64,000 nucleotides of DNA from Arcticibacterium sp964021845 (GCF_964021845.1 NZ_CAXHZC010000002.1:1-64000), one strand, 5' to 3'; shown: positions 8,182 to 19,000, counted from the stretch's first letter. Numbers and translations: made by a program. The notes: generated by a model from the letters alone, not told the origin.

Positions 8182-9945
8182 ATGAGTACTAAACTTAAAG
8201 TTGGCATTTTCTTCGGTGGGCCTTCCAGAGAAAGAGAGATTTCATTTAAAGGTGGAAAAACTGCTTACGAACACCTTGACAAAAGCCTTTACGAACCACT
8301 TCTGATTTTTGTAGACAGTATTGGAAATTTCATTGAAATAAAGCCAGAACTCATCTACGCAGAATCAATTAAAGACTTTTATCCCTCAAAAAACCTCAAC
8401 AACGGCTACCGCCTATACATTGAAGCACTGGGTGAACTTAATGAAACCCAGCTTTATAAGCTTATTTATAAGATAGGGAAACAGATAAAAATAGAAAAAC
8501 TATCTGAGCGGATAGACATAGCCTTTCCTGTGATGCATGGTCCTTATGCAGAAGATGGAAACATCCAAGGCCTTTTTGAATGGTACGGAATACCATATGT
8601 AGGTCCCAGTATTTTAGGCTCCGCCATTGGCATCAATAAAGCTTTTCAAAATGCCCTTTTGGCCAAATCAAATGGTCAAAAGAAAAAAACTCGAGTTATA
8701 AGCCGTAAAGAATGGGATACTGCAGATAAATCTGCCCTATTTAGTGAGCTCACCAAAACTTTGGGCTTCCCATTGGTAGTAAAGGCTCCGCACCAAGGTT
8801 CATCCATTGGCGTAGGGATAGTAAAAAAGAGAAGTATGGAAGAGTTCTCAAAGAGAATGAACCAATGCTTTTTTGACTCCATCATTGCTCAAAAGGACTG
8901 GATAAAACTAACAACCCGTCAAAAAAAGAACATTCTGGAAAGAATGCTTAATCTGGATGAAGGAATTGGTTTTCCGGTAGTTTTAAACAATGAGGAAATA
9001 AACCACCCTGCCGATTTACTTAAAGCCTTAAACGCGTACTTGAAGGATAATAAAACTGCCATTCTTTCTTCAAATAATTCGGAAGACTTCGTATTGATAG
9101 AAGAATTTATAACGGGCCAAGAGTTTTCAATGGGTATAATCCAAGATGAAGACTTTAATATATTTACTCTTCCGCCAACAGAAATTTATGGCGACATAGA
9201 AAGCTTTGACTTTAAATCTAAATATCAATCTAACGTAACTAAAAAACGCATTCCAATTGATACACATTTTGATAACCTTAAAAAGATAGAGGAACAAGGT
9301 AAAAAAGCTTTTGCCGACTTAGGCCAAAACGTAGTTTGTAGAATTGACGGTTTTCTGACGGAAGATGATAGCGTGGTTTTCCATGACCCTAATACACTCC
9401 CAGGAATGTCTCCTAGCAGTCTTATTTTCAAGCAAATGGCGGAAATAGGCTTAAACATTACGCATGCCATAAACTATCTTATAAGACAGTCCGTAGTACA
9501 AAGAATTAGCGAAGGAAAACGAACATTTAAATTCAGGCAGCTTCTTAAGCAGATTGACCAAAATATGGCAACTGCCAAAGACTTAAAAAGAAAGAAAGCC
9601 GCTGTTCTTTTTGGTGAGACTGAAGAAGATTATGTTTTTGCACAGCAAAAGTACAATGAGCTAAGTGCCTCTGAGGATTATAATCCAACCTGCATTTGTG
9701 CAGCAAAAAATGGAAATTACTATTTAATTCCAATGCCTTTAATGTTTAAAGCAAACATTGAAGAGTTTGGACAGACCATTGGTTCTCCGAAGCATGCTTT
9801 TGTTAAGTCATTGATTGACAAAACCGCTGCCATTCGTGCTTTATATGCAGGCGATGTTAATTTTGATGTCAAAAAAATCAACGAATCCGATTTGCAAACA
9901 TCTTTTGACCAGCTCTTTACTGCGTCTTCGGAAATAGAAGCCTAA
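8182..9945 (+). CDS. Enlarged D-alanine-D-alanine ligase homologue (ATP-grasp)
   Basis: The ATG at 8182 gives 587 residues, against roughly 300-370 for ordinary Ddl. Residues 1-150 match the Ddl N-domain (KVGIFFGGPSREREIS). An ATP-grasp region follows (HGPYAEDGNIQGLFEWYGIP, APHQGSSIGVG, then HDPNTLPGMSPSS, in which the usual Glu of the metal-binding E-x-N is Asp). An insertion of about 90 residues splits the ATP-grasp around 230-320. The last 120 residues repeat Ddl N-domain features (KKAAVLFGETEED at about 468, then KYNELSASEDYNP and NGNYYLIPMP). It may make D-Ala-D-Ala for peptidoglycan or act on another dipeptide-like substrate; the changed metal ligand and extra domains leave this open. 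A longer ORF from TTG 8116 lies inside the nfu terminator and is rejected. Confidence 0.75.
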   Translation: MSTKLKVGIFFGGPSREREISFKGGKTAYEHLDKSLYEPLLIFVDSIGNFIEIKPELIYAESIKDFYPSKNLNNGYRLYIEALGELNETQLYKLIYKIGKQIKIEKLSERIDIAFPVMHGPYAEDGNIQGLFEWYGIPYVGPSILGSAIGINKAFQNALLAKSNGQKKKTRVISRKEWDTADKSALFSELTKTLGFPLVVKAPHQGSSIGVGIVKKRSMEEFSKRMNQCFFDSIIAQKDWIKLTTRQKKNILERMLNLDEGIGFPVVLNNEEINHPADLLKALNAYLKDNKTAILSSNNSEDFVLIEEFITGQEFSMGIIQDEDFNIFTLPPTEIYGDIESFDFKSKYQSNVTKKRIPIDTHFDNLKKIEEQGKKAFADLGQNVVCRIDGFLTEDDSVVFHDPNTLPGMSPSSLIFKQMAEIGLNITHAINYLIRQSVVQRISEGKRTFKFRQLLKQIDQNMATAKDLKRKKAAVLFGETEEDYVFAQQKYNELSASEDYNPTCICAAKNGNYYLIPMPLMFKANIEEFGQTIGSPKHAFVKSLIDKTAAIRALYAGDVNFDVKKINESDLQTSFDQLFTASSEIEA

Positions 9946-9953
9946 ACTTATAA

Positions 9954-10580
9954 ATGGCAAAAAAGAAGAAATTTTATGTAGTCTGGAAAGGGCACAAAAG
10001 AGGCATCTACCCTACCTGGGACGCCTGTAAGAAACAAATTGATGGTTTCCAAGGTGCTCAATACAAATCCTTCGAAACTGAAAGTGAAGCTAAAGATGCT
10101 TTCTCAAAAAGATACTCGCAGGTAATAACTAAAGGAGGCAAAAAGAAAGCTGGCATAAACCCAAATGCTACCCCTCCTACCAAAGCTAGTGTGGTGGTGG
10201 ATGCCGCATGGAACACCAAAAGTGGCGACATGGAATACCAAGGTTTTGATTTCAGAACTGGTAAACTTCTTTTCAAAAAAGGTCCATTCAGAGACGGCAC
10301 AAATAATATTGGTGAATTTTTAGCCATTGTTCATGCTTTAGCCTTGCTAAAAAAACATGAGGTTAACTTACCTATTTACACAGATTCTAGAACAGCCATG
10401 GCTTGGGTTCGTAAGAAAAAAGCCAATACTAAAATAGAATGGACTGACGTAAATGCCGAACTCAAAGAACTGACAGAAAGAGCAGAAGAATGGCTCAAAA
10501 ACAATAGTTATGCCAATCCTATTCTTAAGTGGGACACTAAAAACTGGGGCGAAAACCCTGCAGATTTTGGAAGAAAGTAA
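9954..10580 (+). CDS. Ribonuclease H with N-terminal viroplasmin-like RNA/DNA-hybrid binding domain
   Basis: This 208-residue protein has residues 4-50 matching the Cauli_VI/RNase H1 hybrid-binding domain (FYVVWKGHKRGIYPTWDAC). A basic linker follows, then an RNase H fold at about 78-208. The catalytic acids are visible as D83 (VVVDAAW), E121 (NNIGEF), D144 (YTDSRTA) and D205 (NPADFG). The enzyme cleaves RNA in RNA-DNA hybrids. It lies 8 bp after the Ddl homologue, and its stop overlaps the trmN6 start (TAATG), so these three genes probably share a transcript. Confidence 0.9.
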   Translation: MAKKKKFYVVWKGHKRGIYPTWDACKKQIDGFQGAQYKSFETESEAKDAFSKRYSQVITKGGKKKAGINPNATPPTKASVVVDAAWNTKSGDMEYQGFDFRTGKLLFKKGPFRDGTNNIGEFLAIVHALALLKKHEVNLPIYTDSRTAMAWVRKKKANTKIEWTDVNAELKELTERAEEWLKNNSYANPILKWDTKNWGENPADFGRK

Positions 10581-11266
10581 TGTTTAAATTTAAGCGGTTT
10601 ACCATTCTGCAAGACCAATGTGCCATGAAGGTCTGTATTGACAGTTGCATTTTTGGTGCTTGGGTAAATGTCTCCGAAAATGACAAGGTTTTAGATATAG
10701 GCACAGGGACAGGACTCCTAAGTCTTATGCTGGCTCAAAAGAATAAAAGTATTGAAATAGACGCTGTAGAAATAGACAAAGATGCCTACAGTCAAGCCAC
10801 AGAAAACGTCAAACAAAGCTCCCAAATTAGCCTTTACCACGAAGACATAAAGTCTTTTTCAAAAAGCAACTACGATTTACTCATAGTCAATCCTCCGTTT
10901 TATTTAGATGCTTTAAACTCTCCAGATGCAAAAAAAAACAAAGCGAAACACCAAGGAACATTGACGCTAGAAGAACTGGCAAAGCAAATTAGTCTAAAAC
11001 TTAAGTCTGAAGGTAAAGCGTTCATTATGTTACCTCCTCCAGAAATGTTTCAGATGGAAAACCTTATGCTTTCAGTAGGTTTTAAGATGAATAAAAAACT
11101 TCAAGTAAGACATCAAAAAGAATCAAAGGTTTTTAGAGAAATGGCACAGTTTTCTAAGAATGAACTTATGTATACTCTGGAAGAGCTTTTTATCAAAGAA
11201 GCTGATAATCAAACTTATTCAGATGATTTTCAAGCCCTCCTGAAAGATTACTACATTATTTTTTAA
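10580..11266 (+). CDS. trmN6: tRNA1(Val) (adenine(37)-N6)-methyltransferase-like protein
   Basis: This 228-residue SAM-dependent methyltransferase has motif I at 38-46 (LDIGTGTGL), an acidic motif II (DAVEID) and the N6-adenine catalytic motif NPPFY at 104-108. The N-terminus FKFKRFTILQDQCAMKV matches the TrmN6/YfiC family, which methylates A37 of tRNA-Val. The start codon overlaps the RNase H stop by one base, which suggests translational coupling. Confidence 0.88.
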   Translation: MFKFKRFTILQDQCAMKVCIDSCIFGAWVNVSENDKVLDIGTGTGLLSLMLAQKNKSIEIDAVEIDKDAYSQATENVKQSSQISLYHEDIKSFSKSNYDLLIVNPPFYLDALNSPDAKKNKAKHQGTLTLEELAKQISLKLKSEGKAFIMLPPPEMFQMENLMLSVGFKMNKKLQVRHQKESKVFREMAQFSKNELMYTLEELFIKEADNQTYSDDFQALLKDYYIIF

Positions 11267-11271
11267 ATTTG
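11264..11271 (+). promoter_or_regulatory. Bacteroidota -7 element for the GT2 gene
   Basis: TAAATTTG fits TAnnTTTG. It overlaps the stop codon of trmN6 and lies 25 bp before the glycosyltransferase ATG. Confidence 0.5.
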
Positions 11272-11296
11272 TAATACAAAAAAATGCTTTCCTGCC

Positions 11297-12256
11297 ATGC
11301 TTAAACCGCAAATCAGCGTTCTGATTCCTCTTCTTAATGAGGATGAATCTTTACCTGAACTTCATGATTGGATTGACCTAACGCTAGAAAAAGCTGGTCT
11401 TTCATACGAAATCTTATTTATAGACGATGGTAGTACGGACGATTCTTGGCAAGTAATTCAAGATTTGCATAAGAAAAATGAAAGAGTGCACGGCATTAAG
11501 TTCACTAGAAACTACGGCAAAACGGCGGCACTAGACACTGGTTTTAAAGTGGTTAAAGGTGAGGTAATTATCACTATGGATGCCGATTTGCAGGATAATC
11601 CAGAAGAAATACCAGAACTTTATAGAAAAATAAAAGAAGAGGGCTACGACCTAGTTTCGGGTTGGAAAAAGAAGAGACACGACCCCGTTTTATCCAAAAA
11701 CCTACCCAGCAAAATATTTAACTGGGCAGCTAGGAAAATATCAGGGGTTAAACTTAACGACTTTAACTGCGGCTTAAAAGCTTACGACAAAAGGGTAGTT
11801 AAAAACATCACAATATATGGTGAAATGCACCGCTACATTCCTGTTATAGCCAAATGGAATGGCTTTGGGAAAATTGGTGAGCAGGTAGTGCAGCATCAAG
11901 CTAGAAAGTACGGTCATACAAAATTCGGTATCGACCGCTTCATCAATGGTTTTTTGGACTTAATCAGCATCACTTTTGTTAATAAGTTTGGCCGCAGGCC
12001 TATGCACTTTTTTGGGGCATTTGGGGTATTTGGCTTTGTTTTAGGTTCAATTATTACATTTTCGCTAATTCTCGAGAAGCTCTACTATCTCTGGAAGGGT
12101 CTACCTTATAGAAACGTCACCGACAATCCTCTTTTCTTTTTAGCCTTAGTAGCTATTATTATAGGTACTCAGTTTTTCTTAGCAGGTTTTCTGGGTGAAT
12201 TATTTGTGAAGCAAAATATTAATAGAAATGACTACATCATTGAAGAGCAAATCTAA
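11297..12256 (+). CDS. Family 2 glycosyltransferase with two C-terminal TM helices (polyprenyl-phosphate type)
   Basis: This 319-residue protein has a GT-A fold at residues 1-225: SVLIPLLNE at the start, FIDDGSTDDS at 41-50, and the metal-binding DAD at 95-97 followed by LQDNPEE. Two hydrophobic segments at about 238-262 and 282-306 anchor it in the inner membrane. This is the layout of GtrB/DPM1-like enzymes that load a sugar onto undecaprenyl phosphate. The acceptor and sugar are not determinable here. No cell-wall cluster surrounds it. Confidence 0.85.
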   Translation: MLKPQISVLIPLLNEDESLPELHDWIDLTLEKAGLSYEILFIDDGSTDDSWQVIQDLHKKNERVHGIKFTRNYGKTAALDTGFKVVKGEVIITMDADLQDNPEEIPELYRKIKEEGYDLVSGWKKKRHDPVLSKNLPSKIFNWAARKISGVKLNDFNCGLKAYDKRVVKNITIYGEMHRYIPVIAKWNGFGKIGEQVVQHQARKYGHTKFGIDRFINGFLDLISITFVNKFGRRPMHFFGAFGVFGFVLGSIITFSLILEKLYYLWKGLPYRNVTDNPLFFLALVAIIIGTQFFLAGFLGELFVKQNINRNDYIIEEQI

Positions 12257-12354
12257 ATTCTGCCATTAAATAAGTTTCATACTTTAAATTACAGCTGATT
12301 AAAAAAAGGCATGATTTTCGTAACTAACTTGTTTAACTAAAATTTTACAGTAGC

Positions 12355-12894
12355 ATGAAAAACAGACTTCTTCAATTCTCCTTAATCATTTTAACCGCTA
12401 GTATTTTTGTGTCTTGTAGTAAAGACGATTCAGAAGATGTACAAGCTCAGGTAGAAGTAACCGGAAAATGGAACATCTCTAGTGCGGAGTCAAATTTCAA
12501 GTCATCATCAGATGAAGAAACTAACTCTGTTCTGGACCTGAGGGACCAAAATCTATTTATTGAGTTCAATGCTGATGGAACTTATACCTCAAATGCAGAA
12601 TTTGGTATAGGAGAGTTAAACGTAAATCCTAATGGAATTGTCAGCAATACCTATAGCTATAATAACGGAAGACTAGATATTCAACTTATTGAATCTACCT
12701 TAGATAAATCGGTTATACTATATTTTCACCCAGAAGGAGATGATAATAATTTAGTCCTAAAATCTGGCTTAGACGATCTTCTTGATGCATACAATGACCA
12801 AGTTGCCTCATTTGATTTAGTAACTGGTTTTTTAATTGATGCCACCATTAAAAGCTATACAAGTTTAGACTTCAATATCTCCCTTTCTAAATAG
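12355..12894 (+). CDS. Lipocalin-like lipoprotein of unknown function
   Basis: This 179-residue protein has a lipoprotein signal (IFVSC, modified Cys at 21) followed by SKDDSED, an acidic +2 region. The mature part begins with VTGKWNISSAES and continues with FIEFNADGTYTSNAEF, the pattern of Bacteroidota lipocalin-like/DUF lipoproteins that fold as a small beta-barrel. No ligand or enzymatic motif can be seen. It is monocistronic and ends at a terminator shared with the convergent rarA. Confidence 0.75.
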   Translation: MKNRLLQFSLIILTASIFVSCSKDDSEDVQAQVEVTGKWNISSAESNFKSSSDEETNSVLDLRDQNLFIEFNADGTYTSNAEFGIGELNVNPNGIVSNTYSYNNGRLDIQLIESTLDKSVILYFHPEGDDNNLVLKSGLDDLLDAYNDQVASFDLVTGFLIDATIKSYTSLDFNISLSK

Positions 12895-12915
12895 AAAAGT
12901 TTTTTTTAACATTTC

Positions 12916-12940
12916 AAAAAGGCCCCATAAGGGCTTTTTT
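12916..12940. terminator. Bidirectional terminator between convergent lipoprotein gene and rarA
   Basis: AAAAAGGCCC and GGGCTTTTTT form a 10-bp stem with one G-T pair. T-runs occur on both strands, and it overlaps the rarA stop codon. Confidence 0.75.
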
Positions 12941-14204
12941 AGTATTCGTACCAGTCATTCCACCAGTTTTTGAGGTTTCTCCTAATATCGTTTTCTCTTG
13001 GGTTATTACCCGGCTCATATATTTTTTGACCTTTTAAATCATCGGGCATAAAGTTCTGCGGAGCAAAGTTTCCCTCATAACTATGGCTATACTTATACGA
13101 CTTCCCGTAGCCTATTTCCTTCATAAGCTTAGTAGGTGCATTTCTTAAATCTATTGGTACCGGCAAATGAGATGTTCTTTCTGCTAAAGCCAAAGCTGCA
13201 TCTATTGCCATATAGGAAGCATTAGATTTTGGTGAAGTGGCTAAATAAACCACGGTTTGAGATAGGATAATTCTACCCTCTGGGTATCCAATTTTCTTCA
13301 CAGCATCCATGCAGGCATTTGCCATAATTACTGCCGTTGGGTTAGCATTGCCAATGTCTTCCGATGCTAAAATCAGCATTCGCCTTGCTATAAAAATAGG
13401 GTCTTCACCTGCTACCAGCATTCTAGCCAACCAATACAACGCAGCATTAGGGTCTGAGCCACGCATTGACTTTATAAATGCCGATATAATATCATAATGT
13501 TGCTCGCCAGATTTATCATAGCGAGCCATATTTTTCTGTACCACCTCCTCTACCAGCTCATCTTTGATAATGACTTCAGGATTACCAAACTGAGAGTTGA
13601 CCACCATTTCCAGCAGGTTTAATAACTTTCTTCCATCTCCACCAGAAATTCTAAAAAGCGAATCTGTAGTTTCTACTTTTATGTTTTTCTCTCTCAGCTG
13701 AGCGTCTTCTTTTAAAGCTCTTTCCAGTATGGCATTAAGCTCCTTTTGACCAAAGGCTTCTAAAATGTACACCTGACACCTTGATAACAAAGCTGAATTA
13801 ACCTCAAAAGAAGGGTTCTCGGTAGTAGCTCCTATCAAAGTAACCTTCCCTTTTTCTACTGCACCTAATAGGGTGTCTTGCTGAGATTTATTAAATCGGT
13901 GAATCTCATCAATGAATAAAATGGGAGGAAACAAACCAGAAGGCTTTTTCAAAATCTCTCTCAGGTCTTTCACGCCAGAACTAATAGCAGAAAGCGAAAA
14001 AAACTGCCGCTTGGTAAGCTCAGCAAGCATCAAAGATAGGGTGGTTTTCCCAACTCCAGGAGGTCCCCAAAGTATCATAGAAGGCACTAGATTTGCCTCT
14101 AAAGATTTCCTTAGAGGTTTTCCTTTTCCAAGAATGTGTTCTTGACCTATATATTCGTCAAGGTTTTTAGGGCGTAGCCTTTCAGCCAATGGCATATTCT
14201 GCAT
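12939..14204 (-). CDS. rarA: Replication-associated recombination protein A (RarA/MgsA AAA+ ATPase)
   Basis: This 421-residue AAA+ ATPase begins with MPLAERLRPKNLDEYIGQ. Walker A is at 47-54 (GPPGVGKT) and Walker B at 96-100 (LFIDE, then IHRFNKSQQD). The C-terminal half matches the MgsA oligomerisation and helical region, with MRGSDPNAALYWLARML and EDIGNANP. RarA acts at stalled replication forks together with SSB. It is transcribed alone, divergently from the acyl-CoA synthetase gene. Confidence 0.95.
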   Translation of the reverse strand: MQNMPLAERLRPKNLDEYIGQEHILGKGKPLRKSLEANLVPSMILWGPPGVGKTTLSLMLAELTKRQFFSLSAISSGVKDLREILKKPSGLFPPILFIDEIHRFNKSQQDTLLGAVEKGKVTLIGATTENPSFEVNSALLSRCQVYILEAFGQKELNAILERALKEDAQLREKNIKVETTDSLFRISGGDGRKLLNLLEMVVNSQFGNPEVIIKDELVEEVVQKNMARYDKSGEQHYDIISAFIKSMRGSDPNAALYWLARMLVAGEDPIFIARRMLILASEDIGNANPTAVIMANACMDAVKKIGYPEGRIILSQTVVYLATSPKSNASYMAIDAALALAERTSHLPVPIDLRNAPTKLMKEIGYGKSYKYSHSYEGNFAPQNFMPDDLKGQKIYEPGNNPRENDIRRNLKNWWNDWYEY

Positions 14205-14342
14205 GCTGTAAATTTGGTAGCTTTATTATGAAAAAGAAAACAGCAAGCTTTCAATTTTCAAAAATGCTAGATTTAAGAGCAATATATCTTCTCTAAATAA
14301 TACTTATCTTTAATTCTCAGACGCCTACTTAACCCTATTGAA

Positions 14343-16004
14343 ATGGAGATTTCTAATAAAAAAACCTTCCTAGATTACCTTTATCACTGGGAAAAAACTA
14401 AGCCAAAGGAAGTATACCTTAAGCAACCTTTTGGAGATACCTATAGGGACCTCACATGGGCCGAAGCAGCCGACCAAGTGAGGAGGATGGCCAATTTTCT
14501 TAAATCACAGAAACTTCCAGAGAAAAGTAACATAGGTTTGGTGTCAAAAAACTGTGCCGAATGGATACTAACAGACCTTGCTATTATGATGGCTGGTCAT
14601 ATTTCTGTTCCTTTTTACCCTACCCTAACTGGCGACCAAATTAATCATGTGATAACACATAGCGGCTGCCAAATACTATTTGTAGGAAAAATTGACAAAT
14701 ACCAAGAACTAAAACCGGGTATTCCAGAAGGAATTACCTGTATTTCTTTCCCTGCATATAACCCAGACAAGGCTCATTTACAATGGAACGACATTCTTAA
14801 AACGAACGACCCACTTGAAGTAAATTTCTATCCTGACTTAGACGACATTTTCACTATAATATACACTTCAGGTACTACGGGAAACCCTAAAGGCGTAATG
14901 ATGCCTTACAGAAGTATGTCTGAAGGAATTTATAACACCAGGCATTTAACAAAGCTCAACATTGACGCATGTCGTTTCTTTTCATATTTACCACTCTCTC
15001 ACATAGCTGAAAGAAATGTGGTGGAAGCTGGAAGTATTTTCTCCGGAGGAACTGTTTACTTTGCCGAATCTCTAGCCACTTTTGCCGAAAATCTTAGAGT
15101 GGCCTCCCCTACTCATTTTTTGGCGGTTCCCAGAATATGGACCAAATTTCAATTGGGCATTTTAGCTAAAATGCCACAAAAAAACCTGAACGTTCTCCTA
15201 AAAATTCCTGTGGTCAAAAATATTATAAAAAAGAAAATCACCGCTGGGCTTGGCCTTACGGATGCCGTACTTATTCTTACAGGAGCGGCTCCTATGCCTA
15301 TTACCCTTATAAAATGGTTTAGAAACTTAGGAATAACAATACAGGAAGTATATGGCATGAGTGAAAACCTTGGAGCAGTTTGTATGATGCCTATTGACAA
15401 CATTAAAGACGGCAGTGTAGGGAAAGTATTTCCAAAAATGGAAGTAAAGATAGATCCTGACAATGGCGAAATACTTACCCGCTCTCCATGGAATATGTAT
15501 GGCTACTTTAAAGAGCCAGAAATGACCGACAACACCATTGACAAAGAAGGTTTTATACATACTGGCGATGTGGGAGAGCTAGATGCTGAAGGTTTCCTTA
15601 AAATCACTGGACGGGTAAAAGAAATGTATAAAACCTCTAAAGGTGAATATGTGGCTCCTGCTCAAATAGAACTTGGCTTTGCAGATAATGAAATGATAGA
15701 GCAAATATGTGTGGTGGGGCAACTTCTCCCACAGCCCATAGCATTGGTAAATTTATCGCCTATTGGATTACAAGAAAGTAGGGAGTCAGTAACAGCCGCC
15801 CTTGCAAAAAACTTGGAAGAGCTAAATCCTAAGCTAAAGTCTTATGAAAAAATAAGAAAGATGGTAGTACTTTCTGAGGCTTGGAGTGAAGAGAATAACT
15901 GCCTTACACCTACTTTAAAAATCAAACGAATTGTGATTGAAAACAAATTTGACAATCACTTTCAAGCATGGTATGACCATCCAAACACAATTGTTTGGGA
16001 GTAA
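14343..16004 (+). CDS. AMP-dependent synthetase/long-chain-fatty-acid CoA ligase
   Basis: This 553-residue ANL-superfamily enzyme has the P-loop motif IIYTSGTTGNPKG at 172-184. It also has YGMSENLGAVCMMP in the middle, and the C-terminal hinge HTGDVGELDAEGFLKITGR. It activates a carboxylate with ATP and loads it onto CoA. Similarity to FadD/ACSL-like FAA1 enzymes (YFKEPEMT, KEMYKTSKGEYVAP) suggests long-chain fatty acids. It is monocistronic. A TAAATTTG at 14209-14216 could be its promoter, although the leader would be about 120 nt. Confidence 0.88.
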   Translation: MEISNKKTFLDYLYHWEKTKPKEVYLKQPFGDTYRDLTWAEAADQVRRMANFLKSQKLPEKSNIGLVSKNCAEWILTDLAIMMAGHISVPFYPTLTGDQINHVITHSGCQILFVGKIDKYQELKPGIPEGITCISFPAYNPDKAHLQWNDILKTNDPLEVNFYPDLDDIFTIIYTSGTTGNPKGVMMPYRSMSEGIYNTRHLTKLNIDACRFFSYLPLSHIAERNVVEAGSIFSGGTVYFAESLATFAENLRVASPTHFLAVPRIWTKFQLGILAKMPQKNLNVLLKIPVVKNIIKKKITAGLGLTDAVLILTGAAPMPITLIKWFRNLGITIQEVYGMSENLGAVCMMPIDNIKDGSVGKVFPKMEVKIDPDNGEILTRSPWNMYGYFKEPEMTDNTIDKEGFIHTGDVGELDAEGFLKITGRVKEMYKTSKGEYVAPAQIELGFADNEMIEQICVVGQLLPQPIALVNLSPIGLQESRESVTAALAKNLEELNPKLKSYEKIRKMVVLSEAWSEENNCLTPTLKIKRIVIENKFDNHFQAWYDHPNTIVWE

Positions 16005-16031
16005 AAGCACGCTTTAAGCCACTACAATGCT

Positions 16032-16039
16032 TATTTTTG
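16032..16039 (+). promoter_or_regulatory. Bacteroidota -7 element for the ThuA-fusion gene
   Basis: TATTTTTG fits TAnnTTTG and lies 31 bp before the ATG at 16071. Confidence 0.55.
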
Positions 16040-16070
16040 CAAGCATTACTGTTAAAAACCTATTATTACT

Positions 16071-19000
16071 ATGAAAATAAACATAAAGCAACTTCTCTTG
16101 TTGCCTGTTTTACTATGTACCATGCTTTCCATTGGTATGGCTCAAAACCAAAAAGTTCTCGTATTTTCTAAAACAAAAGGCTGGCGTCATAAGTCTATTG
16201 AGCCAGGAAAAGCATTTTTTGCCAAAATAGGCAAAGAAGAAAACCTTGACATGATTTTCTCTGAAAATGCGGAAGACATGAACGAAGACAATCTTAAGCA
16301 GTTTTCTGCCGTGGTTTTCTTAAATACTACAGGAAATATTTTAGACCATCGTCAGCAAGCAGAATTTGAAAGATATATTCAAGCTGGTGGAGGCTTCATG
16401 GGAATTCACTCCGCTACAGATACCGAGTACGAATGGCCATGGTATAATAAACTAGTAGGTGGTTACTTTGAATCTCATCCAGGTGGTACGGTTTCTAACA
16501 TTCAAAGCGGGAAAATGACTGTGGAAGACAACAGTCACCCAGCCACAAAACACTTACCAAAGACTTTTGAAAGAGAAGATGAGTTTTACAGCTTCAAGTC
16601 GCTTCAAAATGATTTAATAAAGGTACTTATAACAGTAGATGAAGACTCTTACGAGCAAGGTACAAATGGCGACTGGCATCCTATGTCATGGTATCATGAA
16701 TTTGACGGAGGCAAGTCTTTCTATACAAATTATGGGCACGTGTTTTCTACTTTTGAAACCGAAGAGCCTATGCAAAAGCATATGCTAGAAGGTTTGAAGT
16801 CTGTTTTGGCTGATAAGCTAGATTACTCAAAATCATACTCATTAAAGGCACCAGAGGAAAATAGGTTTGTAAAAACCGTTTTAGCCAGTAATCTAAACGA
16901 ACCTACTGAATTAGCTGCTATGCCCAATGGGAAAGTAATACTAGTAGAAAGAAGAGGTGACGTAAAAGTTTGGCTTCCAGAAAAAGAAGAATTTAAAACG
17001 GCCAATAGCCTAGATGTATTTAGTACCTATGAATATGGCTTAATGGGCATAGGTTTAGATCCAAATTTCAAAAGAAACAACTGGGTTTATATTTATTATA
17101 CACCAAACACAGAAGCCCATAATGAGCAATACCTTTCTAGATTCACCTACGACCAAGAAAAAGATGAGCTAGACATGGCATCAGAAAAAGTTATGCTTAA
17201 GGTTAAAATAAAAGGTGATGGATGCTGCCATACCGGTGGTTCTATAGATTGGGATTCTAAAGGAAACCTTTACCTTTCTACTGGTGATGATACTAACCCT
17301 TTTGCATCTGATGGTTTTGCTCCTATTGACTTCAGAGACGGAAGAGAAGGCTGGGATGCTCTTAGTACCGCTGGAAACACCAATGACCTACGTGGAAAAG
17401 TTCTTAGAATAAAACCAACTAAAGAGGGTTCTTACACCATTCCTCAAGGTAACCTGTACCCTGAAGGAATACCAAATACCAGACCTGAGATTTTTGTAAT
17501 GGGCTGTAGAAACCCCTACAGAATATCTGTTGATAAAAAAACTGACCGATTATATTGGGGAGATGTAGGACCTGATGCTGGTAAAACAGTAGAAGGTAGA
17601 GGTACCGAGGGCTTGGTGGAATTTAACCAAACTACAGAACCTGGCTTTTTTGGATGGCCTATTGTAGTAGGAAATAACAGAGCTTACAATAAGTATAACT
17701 TTGAAACGAAAGTTTCTGGAGAGCCTTATGATGTTTTAAAACCTGTAAATGATTCGCCTCATAACACGGGACTTACAAACTTACCTCCGGCTAGAGAGCC
17801 CTTGATGTATTATGGCTACGGAGCGTCAGAAGACTACCCTCTTTTTGGTAAAGGTGGCTGTAACCCTATGGCAGGACCTGTGTATCATTCAGAAGATTTT
17901 AGAGAAAACGAAAGCATGTTTCCCTCTTACTATGACGACAAGCTGTTTTTATACGAGTGGATAAGAGACTGGATTATGGTGGTAACACTTGATAAAGATG
18001 GAAAATACAGCAGTATGGAGCCATTTATGCCAAGCACTCATTTTAATCATCCCATGGACATGACATTCAGTAAAGATGGCGTCATGTATTTGTTAGAGTA
18101 TGGTCCGAAATGGTCTGCTCAAAACGAAGAAGCTACTTTAACCAGAATAGATTATAATGCAGGTAACAGACCTCCTTCGGTCAAAATAGCTGCAGATAAA
18201 GCAACAGGAAAAGCTCCCTTGGCAACATCTTTTAGTACAGACGGCACTATTGATTATGATGGTGATGATTTAAGCTATGCATGGAATTTTGCAGGAGGTG
18301 CAGAAAACAGCACAGAACAAAACCCAACAGTGATTTTTAAAACCCCTGGTGAGTATGTGGCTACTTTGACTGTAACTGATGCTTTAGGTAGCTCTGCCAA
18401 AGAAAGTTTGATTATCAAAGTGGGTAATGAAATACCTGATGTCAATATTTCTGTAAAAGGAAATCAGAGTTTCTATTTGGGCTCAGCCCCTATCAGCTAT
18501 AATGTGAAAGTTAATGACATAGAAGATGGTACTATAGGTAAAGGCATTAACAGCCAAGACGTAGTGGTGAGTATTGATTACTTAGTAGGTTATGATAAAA
18601 ACGCAATTGCGATAGGTCATCAACAAAACGTAGCCAACGCAAACGGCAGAAGGTTAATAGCAGATGCAGACTGCATGGCTTGTCATACTTTAGACCAAAA
18701 ATCTATAGGGCCAAACTATAAAAGCATTGCTTCAAAATACCCAGCAAATAACACAAACATTACCAAACTAACTGAGAAGATAATTTCTGGTGGTTCTGGT
18801 GTTTGGGGCGAGACAGCCATGGCTCCTCACCCATCACTTGCCAAAGCTGATGCTGAAGCAATGGTAAAATACATACTCTCTGTTAATGACGAAAAGGCAT
18901 CTTTACCAGCAAAAGGAGTTTATACAGCATCGGCACATAAAGACAAGAAAGCGGGTGCTTATTTAATTCAAGCAACCTACTTAGATAAAGGTGGAGACGT

